From contig CAIOHT010000012.1 of NCBI GenBank assembly GCA_903858185.1, positions 62,001-126,000 on the forward strand: a stretch of DNA of 64,000 nucleotides, written 5' to 3'. Numbering within the stretch: position 1 is the stretch's first letter; each line of letters starts with the position of its first letter. Shown here piece by piece: positions 20,257-28,613 of this stretch. The notes beneath the pieces were generated by a model. That model saw nothing but the letters and a program-made list of their open reading frames with translations. It did no database searches and had not been told where the DNA came from. The stretch is from an uncultured Caulobacterales bacterium. GTDB taxonomy: Bacteria > Pseudomonadota > Alphaproteobacteria > Caulobacterales > Caulobacteraceae. A program made the translations under genes and the position numbers.

Positions 20257-20294
20257 CCCTTTTCGCGCCCCGATTCAACCGGGTGGCGAAAGGG
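20257..20294 (-). terminator. Imperfect hairpin after the lipoprotein/M48 operon
   Basis: CCCTTTTCGC and GCGAAAGGG pair with one bulged T; inner bases pair only partly and no T tract follows. It lies just past the stop of the last operon gene, so it is a possible terminator only. Confidence 0.35.
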
Positions 20295-20309
20295 GCGGGC
20301 CTCCGCGTA

Positions 20310-20897
20310 TCAGGCGCCGACCCGGGCGGAAGCCATGATGCCCTCGACCTCGGCCTTTGTGGCGTTGAAGTAGTGCTCGGTCGGGGCGAGGTAGAGCAGG
20401 ATGTAGAGACGACCACCAATCTCTGCGATCTGAGTGATGCCAGAAATGTTAAGGCCTTCTGGAGTCTTCGCTGAAATGTCGGCGCGGAGCCCGTCTGCGT
20501 TCCCAACCTTGGTGGGGCGCAGGCCGTCAGTTTCTACGCGCTGATAACCCATAGCAGTCACGCTCTCAGCGACGAGTTCGACCTGCTCGATGGGTGTCAT
20601 GCCAGCCCTGAACGTTGGCGTGGGCGTCTCTTTGCTCATCGGCCTAACGATGAAGTCGCCAGACTTCAGTCCATCGATCACATAAAGGCGATTTAGTTGC
20701 CAGCCGTCGATAGTCAGCATTTTTACGGTCTTTGGAGCCCCAGCGAATGCCGAGGCATCACCCCACATTCGGCCGAGCGTGACGGTGTGCAAGCCAGAAG
20801 CGTACGGGCCTGCCGGGGCGGCCGTGATCGAGACGCACGCTGAAAGGATCGACAGGCCAGCGGCGAGCACCACACCGCGCAAAATACGGATCATCAT
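20310..20897 (-). CDS. Putative lipoprotein, third gene of an M48-peptidase operon
   Basis: 195 residues. An N-terminal hydrophobic stretch ends in the lipobox-like LSAC at about 17-20, so the mature protein would be lipid-anchored at C20 (next residue Val, favouring the outer membrane). The rest is a mixed alpha/beta domain with no motif I recognise. Its ATG overlaps the peptidase stop (ATGA). GC is low for the window: bases 20641-20700 have 29 G+C of 60. Function unknown; coupling suggests it works with the peptidase. Confidence 0.7.
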   Translation of the reverse strand: MMIRILRGVVLAAGLSILSACVSITAAPAGPYASGLHTVTLGRMWGDASAFAGAPKTVKMLTIDGWQLNRLYVIDGLKSGDFIVRPMSKETPTPTFRAGMTPIEQVELVAESVTAMGYQRVETDGLRPTKVGNADGLRADISAKTPEGLNISGITQIAEIGGRLYILLYLAPTEHYFNATKAEVEGIMASARVGA

Positions 20898-22123
20898 GTT
20901 CCGGAGGTCCCCGTAAGCTTCTTAAGAGAGGCCTCGACGATCCAGCGGTCCTGGGCGTCGGGCACCATGGCAAGATATTTTTCGTATGAGAAGCGGGCGT
21001 CGGCAGTCGCCCCTGTCTTGACCTGCATGTCACCTAGTTCGCGCCAAACAGCGACAGGGGCGTCGGGGGCCGTTGACGCGGCGAGGTAGGCGGCGAGCGC
21101 CTTGTCCTGGTCCCCATCCTTTCGCCGTCGGCGGTAGGTTTCGCCTCTGAAGAACTCGAGCACGCCAATGTCGTCACCAGTCGCAGCCAAGCGGTCGATA
21201 ATGTGCAGCGTCTGGCCGTAGTCACGTCGGCCCAAGTCCGCCTTCAGCCATCCGGCCAGATGAGGGCGGATTGCCGCGCGGTATCGTTCTCGGCCCAGTT
21301 CCCCTGTCTTGCCTGTCTTCGCCGCCAAGGCCTCAAGAGTTGCCGCGCGCTCTGCATCGATCGGATGCGTGTTGAATATGCTCGCTCGCGCGCCTCGGAC
21401 GCGGACGCGTGGAAAATCTGATGCGGCAGCCTCAGCGATCTGGTTTCGCCACATCACACTGGCCGCTTGGGGATTGTAGCCCGCAGCGACTAGCCGGTCG
21501 AAAGCCAATCGGTCGGCCTCGGCTTCGTTGGCCCTGGAAAACGCGAAGAACGACGCAACATATGCGAGGTAGACACCATCGATTACCGCGTTGGTGAGAT
21601 CCTGAATTGACTGAGCAACGTCAATAGTTGGGGCATTCGCCATAGCTGCGACGCCAGCTATGGCGACGCCAGCTGAAATCGCCAACATCACATTCGCGCG
21701 CGTCTTCTGCGCCCTCCAAGCTTCGATCGAGTGATTTTCGATGAAGTGGACAGCTTCGTGACCGAGGACGAACGCTAGCTCGGCCTCGCTGGTGGACCTC
21801 AACATCAGGCCCGTCCAGACTTCGGAATAGCCGTTTGGCGCCATTTGGGCGTTCAAGACAGGCCGATCCATCACGTAAACACGGATGTCGTCGCAATACG
21901 GGGTCGCGACCTTACAAGTCACACCCCCAACGTACGCGGTCAGCTCAGGATCATTGTTGAAATCTGCAGATTGCTGGGCGGCACGCTCGGCCTTTGACGA
22001 CTCCTCCCAGAGTCCTGCCTCGTCCGTCGCAAGCGAGGGGCCGAGGCCAACAGGTCGGGGGTCCGACAGAGCGGGGCTTGCGGCGAGCGATGTCGCCAAA
22101 AGGACGACAAGAAACGTCCGCAT
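20894..22123 (-). CDS. Periplasmic M48-family zinc metallopeptidase with C-terminal TPR-like region
   Basis: About 409 residues. A signal peptide (TFLVVLLATSLAASPALS) is followed by an M48 domain: GHEAVHFIENH gives the HExxH zinc site near residue 122, and NEAEADRLAFDRL supplies the third ligand Glu and a conserved Asp. The last 130 residues are helical repeats resembling TPRs. This layout is that of BepA/LoiP-type outer-membrane quality-control proteases, though a hydrophobic stretch between the two zinc motifs (about 145-165) is unusual. The start is ATG 22123, or TTG 22129 which would overlap the preceding stop as TTGA. It sits between two lipoprotein genes, with AT-richer sequence than the neighbours. 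Confidence 0.82.
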   Translation of the reverse strand: MRTFLVVLLATSLAASPALSDPRPVGLGPSLATDEAGLWEESSKAERAAQQSADFNNDPELTAYVGGVTCKVATPYCDDIRVYVMDRPVLNAQMAPNGYSEVWTGLMLRSTSEAELAFVLGHEAVHFIENHSIEAWRAQKTRANVMLAISAGVAIAGVAAMANAPTIDVAQSIQDLTNAVIDGVYLAYVASFFAFSRANEAEADRLAFDRLVAAGYNPQAASVMWRNQIAEAAASDFPRVRVRGARASIFNTHPIDAERAATLEALAAKTGKTGELGRERYRAAIRPHLAGWLKADLGRRDYGQTLHIIDRLAATGDDIGVLEFFRGETYRRRRKDGDQDKALAAYLAASTAPDAPVAVWRELGDMQVKTGATADARFSYEKYLAMVPDAQDRWIVEASLKKLTGTSGT

Positions 22124-22125
22124 CC

Positions 22126-22815
22126 TCAAAGCGGAATATCCTTCAACATCGATTCAACCAGCAACGTCGCGCCCTCAGGCTCGCGCATGTCTGCGCTCGG
22201 CGAGGCGATAGCTACATTGAACCAAATTACCTTGCCGGTCTTCAGGTCCACAAGCGAGGCATAGACCTGCTGGCTACCTGTCGGAATGCTCACGCCAAGA
22301 AGGGCCGCGCCAACCATCACCGCGACCCGGCCACCGCTTGAGTAGGAGCCAGCTCCGTGGACAAACAACGCGTAGTCCGCCTCGACCGCGCCTGCTAGTG
22401 ACTTCGCGCCGTCTCCCAACGTCCAGTCGAAGCTCTTGCCCTTGGTCGGTAGCGTGAACGGACCATAGCTATGGAGTATGATCGCCTGTCCCACGGCGGC
22501 GTTCAGGCGCAGCAGCTGGCCGGCGCGGCCATCCATGTTCTCGTCCGGCTTGAAGAGTTCGAAAGAATGAGCCCGCGTTTTCAGAGACCGCTCGACTGCC
22601 GCCAGCAGATTGGTCCGCGCTGCCGCAGTCCAGTCGGCGCGATGCTCCTGCAGACCCGATGCCAGGATGATATTCAACTTCACGTCCGGCTCGATCAGTA
22701 GAATTCGCGCTCCGGGGGCGGGCGCGGTCGGCAGGCCGGCGGCGGACTTCACATTGGTGGTGGTGCAGGCAGCCAGCATCAAACACGCCGCCGCCAGCGT
22801 CAGGATACGCTTCAT
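22126..22815 (-). CDS. Putative lipoprotein, first gene of an M48-peptidase operon
   Basis: 229 residues. MKRILTLAAACLMLAAC is a clean lipoprotein signal with the lipobox LAAC (C17). The mature part begins with a Pro-rich segment, then a domain with GARILLIEPDVKLN and a glycine-rich hydrophobic stretch (VAVMVGAALLGVSIPTG). GKVIWFN resembles the strand region of DUF799/GNA1162-like lipoproteins, but I cannot assign a family. It heads the operon; the stop overlaps the peptidase start. An in-frame upstream ATG at 22851 lacks a signal and is rejected. Confidence 0.7.
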   Translation of the reverse strand: MKRILTLAAACLMLAACTTTNVKSAAGLPTAPAPGARILLIEPDVKLNIILASGLQEHRADWTAAARTNLLAAVERSLKTRAHSFELFKPDENMDGRAGQLLRLNAAVGQAIILHSYGPFTLPTKGKSFDWTLGDGAKSLAGAVEADYALFVHGAGSYSSGGRVAVMVGAALLGVSIPTGSQQVYASLVDLKTGKVIWFNVAIASPSADMREPEGATLLVESMLKDIPL

Positions 22816-23033
22816 TCTGGAGTCCCCCGCCCCGAGTTGTACTGGCGCCACCTAACCGTGTTTCGGCAGGGGCGCCTAGCGGTGGCTCGGAGGATATGTC
22901 GGCAAATGCCCATGACCAATTGTCGCCGTCTTGCGGCCCGGCCCGGCAATCGCCACCTAGGACTCACGCCGTTCGCCGGACGCCTGATGGGGCCGACGAA
23001 CGGGAGTTGCCCCTGCTAGAGGACTCGCTGCCG

Positions 23034-23459
23034 ATGACGACACGACCGCTGCTGTTCGACAGCCCCTTCCTGCTGGGCTTCGACCACACCCGCACCCTGA
23101 TCGAGCGCGCGGCCAAGGCCGCCGCCGAAGGGTATCCGCCCTACAACGTGGAGGCGCGCGACGACGGCGACGTCCGGATCACCCTGGCGGTGGCCGGGTT
23201 CTCGCCGGACCAGCTCGACATCCACGTCGAGGGCAATCAGCTGACGGTCGCCGGCCGTCGCGGCGATGGCGCGGAGACGGCCGACAAGGCCTATCTGCAC
23301 CGTGGCATCGCGGCGCGCGGGTTCATCCGCACCTTCGTGCTGGCCGACGGGATGGTGGTTCGCGGCGCCCTGCTCGAACACGGCCTTCTGCACGTGGATC
23401 TGGCCCGCCCCGAACCCGAACGGCTGATCCAGCGGATCCCGATCCGGACGGCCGACTGA
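23034..23459 (+). CDS. Small heat-shock protein, Hsp20 family
   Basis: 141 residues. The alpha-crystallin domain runs from YNVEARDDGDVRITLAVAGF (core ITLAVAGF) through LTVAGRR to a final strand; the C-terminal IxI-type tail is RIPIRTAD. The start of the family, MTTRPLLFDSPFLLGFD, places the ATG at 23034. These ATP-independent holdases bind unfolding proteins. It is followed 80 bases later by a DUF1150 gene, a pairing frequent in alphaproteobacteria. I saw no convincing RpoH-type promoter upstream. Confidence 0.9.
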   Translation: MTTRPLLFDSPFLLGFDHTRTLIERAAKAAAEGYPPYNVEARDDGDVRITLAVAGFSPDQLDIHVEGNQLTVAGRRGDGAETADKAYLHRGIAARGFIRTFVLADGMVVRGALLEHGLLHVDLARPEPERLIQRIPIRTAD

Positions 23460-23539
23460 CCCGATTTTCCGGAAGGCCGGGCCGCTCCGCTGAACCTGCG
23501 GGCGTTCCCGGCGTTCCCCCAGTGAAGGAGGTGGTCTCA

Positions 23540-23797
23540 ATGACACCCCAACGTCTTACCAATGAAGCTTTCGCGGCCCTTGGCGCACCCGACCTGGTCT
23601 ATGTCCGGCCGGTCACCGCCGCCGAGATCATCGCCGACACGCCCGCCGCGGCCCTGCGGGGCTACGATCTCAGCCCGCAGCAGACACTGTTCGCAGTGCA
23701 CCGCGCGGACGGCGAGCGCCTGGCCGTCCTCGGTGACCGCGATTCAGCCGTCGCCGCCGCCCTGGCGCACGAACTGGCGCCGGTCTCGGTTCACTAG
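23540..23797 (+). CDS. DUF1150 family protein
   Basis: 85 residues. The pattern LVYVRPVTAAEI, LFAVHRADGERLAVLGDRD matches DUF1150, a small alphaproteobacterial family nearly always beside an Hsp20 gene. The start is set by an unusually perfect Shine-Dalgarno AAGGAGGT (23525-23532), 7 bases before ATG 23540. Function unknown; a regulator or partner of the small heat-shock protein is inferred from context. It converges on ptsN with 5 bases between stops. Confidence 0.82.
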   Translation: MTPQRLTNEAFAALGAPDLVYVRPVTAAEIIADTPAAALRGYDLSPQQTLFAVHRADGERLAVLGDRDSAVAAALAHELAPVSVH

Positions 23798-23802
23798 GGA
23801 CG

Positions 23803-24267
23803 TCAGGCTGCCGTCGACTGCGGCTCGCGGGCGAGCAGGGCGTAGATCGACTCCGCCGTCCGCGCCTGCCGCAGTTGCAGGCGCAGGTCTCTCTGACGCA
23901 GAAGCCGCGAGACACGCGCCAGGGCGCGCAGATGCTCGGTGTCGCTGTCGACCGGTGCGAACAGGGCGAACACCAGGTCCACCGGCTGTTCGTCGACCGA
24001 CTCGAACGGCGTGGGCTGCTCGAGACGCATGAACACGCCGCGCAGACGCGGGAGGCCCTTCAGACGTGCGTGCGGCACAGCTACGCCATGGCCCACGCCG
24101 GTCGATCCCGCCGCCTCGCGCTCCAGCAGGGCGTCGAGCACATCCTCGGCCTTCAGGCCGAAGGACCGGGCGGCGATATCGGCCACGGCCGACAGCACCT
24201 GCCGCTTGCTACCGCCACCGGCCCGGGGCGCGATCGCGCGGGGCTCCAGCAGATCACCGATATTCAT
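23803..24267 (-). CDS. ptsN: PTS IIA-like nitrogen-regulatory protein PtsN
   Basis: 154 residues, EIIA-Ntr fold. GVGHGVAVPHARL carries the phosphorylatable His in PHAR; the N-terminal MNIGDLLEPRAI and LFAPVDSDTEHLRAL are family features. It receives phosphate from the PTSNtr chain (PtsP-NPr) and links nitrogen status to potassium transport and, in Caulobacter, (p)ppGpp control. Placement after hpf and rpoN is the classic proteobacterial order. Confidence 0.93.
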   Translation of the reverse strand: MNIGDLLEPRAIAPRAGGGSKRQVLSAVADIAARSFGLKAEDVLDALLEREAAGSTGVGHGVAVPHARLKGLPRLRGVFMRLEQPTPFESVDEQPVDLVFALFAPVDSDTEHLRALARVSRLLRQRDLRLQLRQARTAESIYALLAREPQSTAA

Positions 24268-24321
24268 ACGCTCATAACTCGCTGGATTCAGACCGGAGGT
24301 CGAAGGGCTGGTCGCGCCGTG

Positions 24322-24942
24322 TCAGGCGACTACCCGCTTTCCATTGCCGCTCTGTGACTGTGTGCGTTCAGGGTCGATCCAGCCGATGTTTCCGTCCGGA
24401 CGGCGATACACCACGGACAATCCGCCGTGGGCTGCGTTCCTGAACACGATTGTGCGAGATTCGGTCAAGTCCAGTTCCATGACCGCCATCGAAACAGTCA
24501 TTGTTTTGAGCACTTCCTCGGTCTCGGCGATGATCATGCCGGTCGGAGGGGCGTGGTCGTCGACGCCGTCCCAGTCCTCGACGTCCTCGTCGGGCGCACG
24601 CAGAACGAACATCGCCGCGGTTTCCTCACGGCGCGCCTCGGCCTGGACCGAGTGGCTCTTGAGCCGCCGCTTGTAGCGCCGGACCCGCGTCTCGATCTTG
24701 TCCAGGGCGGTGCTGAAGGCCCCGTGGGCCTCTGCGGCGAGGCCGTGGCTCTGCAGAAGCTGGCCGGAGTCGAGCCGGATCGTGCAGTCAACACGGAAGG
24801 CGTAGCCATCCTTGGAGACCACCACGTCGGCCGTGCCGCCGCGCTCGAAATACTTGCCAATGGTGGCTGTAATGTCGCCCGAGACCCGCGTTCGCAGGGC
24901 CTCCCCGACGTCGACGTGCTTGCCGGATACTTGCACTTTCAT
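24322..24942 (-). CDS. hpf: Long-form ribosome hibernation promoting factor
   Basis: 206 residues. The N-terminal S30AE domain (MKVQVSGKHVDVGEAL to about 105) binds the decoding centre; a charged linker (about 110-140) leads to the C-terminal dimerisation domain with ELDLTESRTIVFRNAA and LSVVYRRPDGNIGWIDP. This is the long type that makes 100S dimers. The ATG at 24942 fits the family start; an in-frame start at 24981 is rejected. Confidence 0.94.
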   Translation of the reverse strand: MKVQVSGKHVDVGEALRTRVSGDITATIGKYFERGGTADVVVSKDGYAFRVDCTIRLDSGQLLQSHGLAAEAHGAFSTALDKIETRVRRYKRRLKSHSVQAEARREETAAMFVLRAPDEDVEDWDGVDDHAPPTGMIIAETEEVLKTMTVSMAVMELDLTESRTIVFRNAAHGGLSVVYRRPDGNIGWIDPERTQSQSGNGKRVVA

Positions 24943-25017
24943 GGCTATAGAACGCGCTTCGCGGAGAAGCGTGTCAAGCAATCGGCAGGCCGCTCGCTTT
25001 CTTGTGAGGACGCGTGT

Positions 25018-25638
25018 TCAGGCCAGGCCCAGGACCTGCGCGACATGCCGGAAAAAGGCGACCGCCACGTTCCAGCCGATCACCAGCAGACCCACGCTGG
25101 CGGCGCTGATGGCGTAGCCGATCAGGGCCAGGATCCCGTCCCGCTGCACCAGCGCCAGGCCGAATGCGGCGATGGCCGCCGCCGGGGCCATGTTGCCGAG
25201 GAAGATCGGCAGGACCAGAACCAGCGACAGCAGGGTCACCGTCAGTCCGATCATCCGGTCGCCGATCGGTCCGAACAGGAAGACCAGCCGGGGCCGCGAG
25301 ACCTTTTCGATCCGCTCCAGCGTCGGGATCAGCTTTCCGAGCGCAGCCGCGAGATCGGCCCGACGGAGTTTCCGCCCATCGATGAAGCGCGGCAGCCACG
25401 GACCCCGCACGCCCAGCGCGATCTGGGGCGCGAGCAGGATCAGCGGCGCGGCCAGGAAGGTGGACGATCCCGGCGGCAGCGGCAGCCAGTTGGGCGCCGA
25501 GAAGATGAACAGCAGTGCGCCGAATGACCGTCGGCCGAGCCGATGCACGATCTCCCCGACCGTCACCTCCGGATCGGGATCATTGCCGATTTCGGCGAGC
25601 AGGGCCGAGAGCGGCCGTTTTCGGTCGAGGGGGTCCAT
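25018..25638 (-). CDS. ExoD-family membrane protein
   Basis: 206 residues. GRRSFGALLFIFSAPNWLPLPPG (core ALLFIFSAPNW) is the ExoD family's first segment; several hydrophobic helices follow up to the C-terminus. In Sinorhizobium ExoD is linked to exopolysaccharide and alkaline tolerance, but the biochemical role is unknown. The gene sits between rpoN and hpf, which are adjacent in most proteobacteria. Confidence 0.85.
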   Translation of the reverse strand: MDPLDRKRPLSALLAEIGNDPDPEVTVGEIVHRLGRRSFGALLFIFSAPNWLPLPPGSSTFLAAPLILLAPQIALGVRGPWLPRFIDGRKLRRADLAAALGKLIPTLERIEKVSRPRLVFLFGPIGDRMIGLTVTLLSLVLVLPIFLGNMAPAAAIAAFGLALVQRDGILALIGYAISAASVGLLVIGWNVAVAFFRHVAQVLGLA

Positions 25639-25693
25639 GGCCGCGCTCCTTAGCCGGTTTCCAACGCGCGAACAGGCAAATCGTCCCGCCCCG

Positions 25694-27190
25694 TCAGACG
25701 GCGGCGCGCAGCATCCGGCGGCGCTCGACCGACGATGGAATCCGCATGGCCTCGCGGTACTTGGCGACGGTGCGGCGGGCGATATCGACCCCGGCTTCCT
25801 TGAGGATGTCGACGATGGCGTCGTCGGAATGCACGTCGCTTTCCGCGCCTTCCGCGTCGATCAGCTGGCGGATCTTGTGACGCACCGACTCGGCCGAGTG
25901 GGCCTCGCCGCCCGACGAGGAGGCGATCGAGGAGGTGAAGAAGAACTTCAGCTCGAACACCCCGCGCGGCGTGGCGATGTATTTGTTCGAGGTCACCCGG
26001 CTGACCGTGCTCTCGTGCATGCCGATGGCATCAGCGACAGTCTTCAGGTTCAGCGGACGCAGATGCTCGACGCCATAGGCGAGGAAGCCGTCCTGCTGGC
26101 GAACGATCTCGCTGGAGACCTTGAGGATCGTGCGGGCCCGCTGGTCGAGGCTCTTCACCAGCCAGTTGGCGCTGGCCAGGCAGTCCTGGACGAAGGTCTT
26201 TTCCTGGTCGGTCCGCGCGCCGCCGGCCACCTTGGCGTGATATCGGCGGTCGATCAGCACCTTGGGCAGGGTGTCTGTGTTCAGCTCGACCAGCCACAGC
26301 CCGCCGGAGCCTTCACGGACGAACACGTCCGGCACGACCGGCTGGGAGGGCTCGCCGCCGAAGGCCGCGCCCGGACGGGGCGTCAGCGCCCGCAGTTCGC
26401 CGATCATCTCGCGCAGGTCTTCGTCGTCGACGCCGCAGACCCTGCGCAGCCCCGGCATGTCGCGGCGCGCCAGCAGTTCGAGATTGTCGAGGAGGGCCGC
26501 CATCGCCGGATCGAACCGGTTGCGGTCCTTAAGCTGGATCGTCAGGCATTCGCGCACGTCGCGCGCCATCACACCGACCGGCTCGAAGCCCTGCAGGACG
26601 CCCAGGACCTCCTCGATGAAATCCAGCTCGCAACCGAGACGGTCGGACATGTCGACCAGATCGGCGCGCATGTAGCCGCCGTCGTCGACGGCATCGATCA
26701 GCACGGCCGCCACAACCCGCTGCGGCTCGCTCAGGCGTGCCACGGCCAGCTGGTCATGCAGGTGCTCGCCGAGCGTCTTGTCGCGGGTCAGGCGGCCTTC
26801 CAGGCTGTCCTCGCCCTCGAAGGTCGCGCCGCGACCGGCGCGGGACCAGTCGATGTCGCCGCCGGCCTGGCCGGGCTCGCGGGTGTCGCCGTCGCCGGCG
26901 TCGCGTTCGCCGGGCGAGAGATCGGACGGCCCGGCGTCCATGTCGGCCTGGGCCGCGCCGTCGGGCAGCTGGTCGGCGGAAAAGTCAGGCGTCTCGACTC
27001 GGACGAGTTCGGCCTCGGGCTCGTTGTCGCGATCATCGCGCGCCAGCAGCGGGTTACGCTCCAGCTCACCCTCGACATAGGCCTCGAGCTCGAGATTGGT
27101 CAGCTGCAGCAGCTTGATCGCCTGCTGCAGCTGCGGCGTGATGACGAGGCTCTGGCCCTGTCTCAGCTCAAGTCTTGGACCGAGCGCCAC
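25694..27190 (-). CDS. rpoN: RNA polymerase sigma-54 factor
   Basis: 498 residues. Region I is the Gln/Leu-rich start (QGQSLVITPQLQQAIKLL, core TPQLQQAIKLLQL); region II is the acidic stretch about 50-110; the core-binding domain follows; the C-terminal RpoN box ARRTVAKYREA is at 471-481, preceded by an HTH (MHESTVSRVTSNKY). It directs enhancer-dependent transcription, in Caulobacter including late flagellar and stalk genes. Downstream of lptB, 128 bases away. Confidence 0.97.
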   Translation of the reverse strand: MALGPRLELRQGQSLVITPQLQQAIKLLQLTNLELEAYVEGELERNPLLARDDRDNEPEAELVRVETPDFSADQLPDGAAQADMDAGPSDLSPGERDAGDGDTREPGQAGGDIDWSRAGRGATFEGEDSLEGRLTRDKTLGEHLHDQLAVARLSEPQRVVAAVLIDAVDDGGYMRADLVDMSDRLGCELDFIEEVLGVLQGFEPVGVMARDVRECLTIQLKDRNRFDPAMAALLDNLELLARRDMPGLRRVCGVDDEDLREMIGELRALTPRPGAAFGGEPSQPVVPDVFVREGSGGLWLVELNTDTLPKVLIDRRYHAKVAGGARTDQEKTFVQDCLASANWLVKSLDQRARTILKVSSEIVRQQDGFLAYGVEHLRPLNLKTVADAIGMHESTVSRVTSNKYIATPRGVFELKFFFTSSIASSSGGEAHSAESVRHKIRQLIDAEGAESDVHSDDAIVDILKEAGVDIARRTVAKYREAMRIPSSVERRRMLRAAV

Positions 27191-27318
27191 GCGCTTCCCC
27201 CACCCGTCGGAACAACCAGCGGACAGCTAAGCAGCCTGACAGTTAACGCCGCCCTTAAGCGGCGCGGTTCTTGCACAACGCCGCGACGGCGCTCATCCGC
27301 CCTTCCGGCGAATTCAGA

Positions 27319-28062
27319 TCAGTTGAAGCGGTCGCCCAGGTAGACGCGGCGGACGTCGGGGTTGTCGACGATCTCCTGCGGCGCGCCCTCGAACAGCACT
27401 TCACCGGCGTGGATGATCGAGGCGCGGTCGATGATGTCGAGCGTCTCGCGCACATTGTGGTCGGTGATCAGGATGCCGATGCCGCGACCCTTGAGGTAGC
27501 CGATCACGTCGCGGATGTCGGCGATGGCCAGGGGGTCGATGCCGGCGAAGGGTTCGTCCAGCAGCATGAATGACGGCTCACTGGCCAGGGCGCGGGCGAT
27601 TTCCACGCGCCGGCGCTCGCCGCCGGACAGGGAGACGGCCGGGGCTGACTTGAGATGGCTGATGCGCAGTTCCTCGAGCAGGGCGGCGGTCGCCTCGCGG
27701 GCGCGGCCGGTCTCCTTCTCGCGCATCTCGACGACGGCCAGGACGTTTTCCTCGACCGTCATGCCGCGGAAGATCGAGGCTTCCTGCGGCAGATAGCCGA
27801 CGCCCATGCGGGCGCGCTGGTACATCGGCAGCGCCGTGATGTCGCGGCCGTCGAGACGGATCGCGCCGTCGTCGACCGGGATCAGGCCGGTGATCATGTA
27901 GAAGCAGGTGGTCTTGCCCGCGCCGTTGGGGCCCAGCAGGCCGACGACCTCGCCGCGCTTCAGCCGCAGGCTGACGCCGCGCACGATCTGTCGCTCGCCG
28001 AACGACTTGAACAGCCTGTCGACGACGAGACCCTCGCCGCTCTGGTCCAGGTCGGCGGCCAC
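27319..28062 (-). CDS. lptB: LPS export ABC transporter ATP-binding protein LptB
   Basis: 247 residues. Walker A GPNGAGKTT (44-52), Q-loop YLPQEASIF, signature LSGGERRRVEIARAL, Walker B MLLDEPFAG and the H-loop ITDHN. LptB drives extraction of lipopolysaccharide with LptFG (not in the window). A GTG start directly abuts the lptA TAG stop. Confidence 0.96.
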   Translation of the reverse strand: MAADLDQSGEGLVVDRLFKSFGERQIVRGVSLRLKRGEVVGLLGPNGAGKTTCFYMITGLIPVDDGAIRLDGRDITALPMYQRARMGVGYLPQEASIFRGMTVEENVLAVVEMREKETGRAREATAALLEELRISHLKSAPAVSLSGGERRRVEIARALASEPSFMLLDEPFAGIDPLAIADIRDVIGYLKGRGIGILITDHNVRETLDIIDRASIIHAGEVLFEGAPQEIVDNPDVRRVYLGDRFN

Positions 28063-28605
28063 CTAGTTGGTGGTCCCCTGGTTGGGGTAGAAGACGCCGC
28101 GCACGCGCCCGGCCTTGTTGCGGCCGGTGACGCCGGACGACATCTGCGCCTGTCCGGTGCGGGTGTTGATGACCAGACGGTCGCCGCGCACGACGCTCCT
28201 GCCCTGCACGACGATGACGTTGCCGCTCAGGGTGATCGACTCACCGCCGAAGCTGTAGACGGCCGCGTCGGCCCGGACGGTGCGCTCGGGCGTTACGAAA
28301 TAGACCTGGCCGGCCGCTTCCATCCGGTCGCTGGCGCCGCAGGTGTCACCCTTCTTCTGGCTGTACATCCGCACGCTGTCGGCGCGCAGGCGCGTACGGC
28401 CCTGCAGGGCCTCGACCGCGCCGCTCCAGGTGGACTGGCACAGGCTCTGGATGACTTCCGAGGAATCGGCGGTGATGTCGATCGGCGCGCGTGGATCGAG
28501 CTGCGCCAGCGCGCTGCCTGCTCCAAACAGAACGCCGACGGCGACCGCGACCGCCAATCCAGTGTGTTTTACCGCGCTCTGCATGCGCGCTCCCGACCTG
28601 ATCAT
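28063..28605 (-). CDS. lptA: LPS transport periplasmic protein LptA
   Basis: 180 residues with a signal peptide ending SALAQ and an OstA/LptA jellyroll: APIDITADSSEV, LRADSVRMYS, GQVYFVTPERTVRADAAVY (core RADAAVYSF) and ITLSGNVIVVQG, RGDRLVINTRTGQAQM. It forms the periplasmic bridge carrying LPS from LptC to LptD. The start may be 28605 or the in-frame ATG at 28584; both keep the signal. It lies between lptC and lptB. Confidence 0.92.
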   Translation of the reverse strand: MIRSGARMQSAVKHTGLAVAVAVGVLFGAGSALAQLDPRAPIDITADSSEVIQSLCQSTWSGAVEALQGRTRLRADSVRMYSQKKGDTCGASDRMEAAGQVYFVTPERTVRADAAVYSFGGESITLSGNVIVVQGRSVVRGDRLVINTRTGQAQMSSGVTGRNKAGRVRGVFYPNQGTTN

Positions 28606-28613
28606 GACCCGTC

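Noticed and set aside
22900..23033. Possible heat-shock (RpoH) promoter upstream of Hsp20
   Set aside because: CTTGC is present, but the -10 part fits poorly and the spacing is doubtful.
27247..27264. Hairpin between lptB and rpoN
   Set aside because: Only 6 bp with no T tract; too weak to call a terminator.
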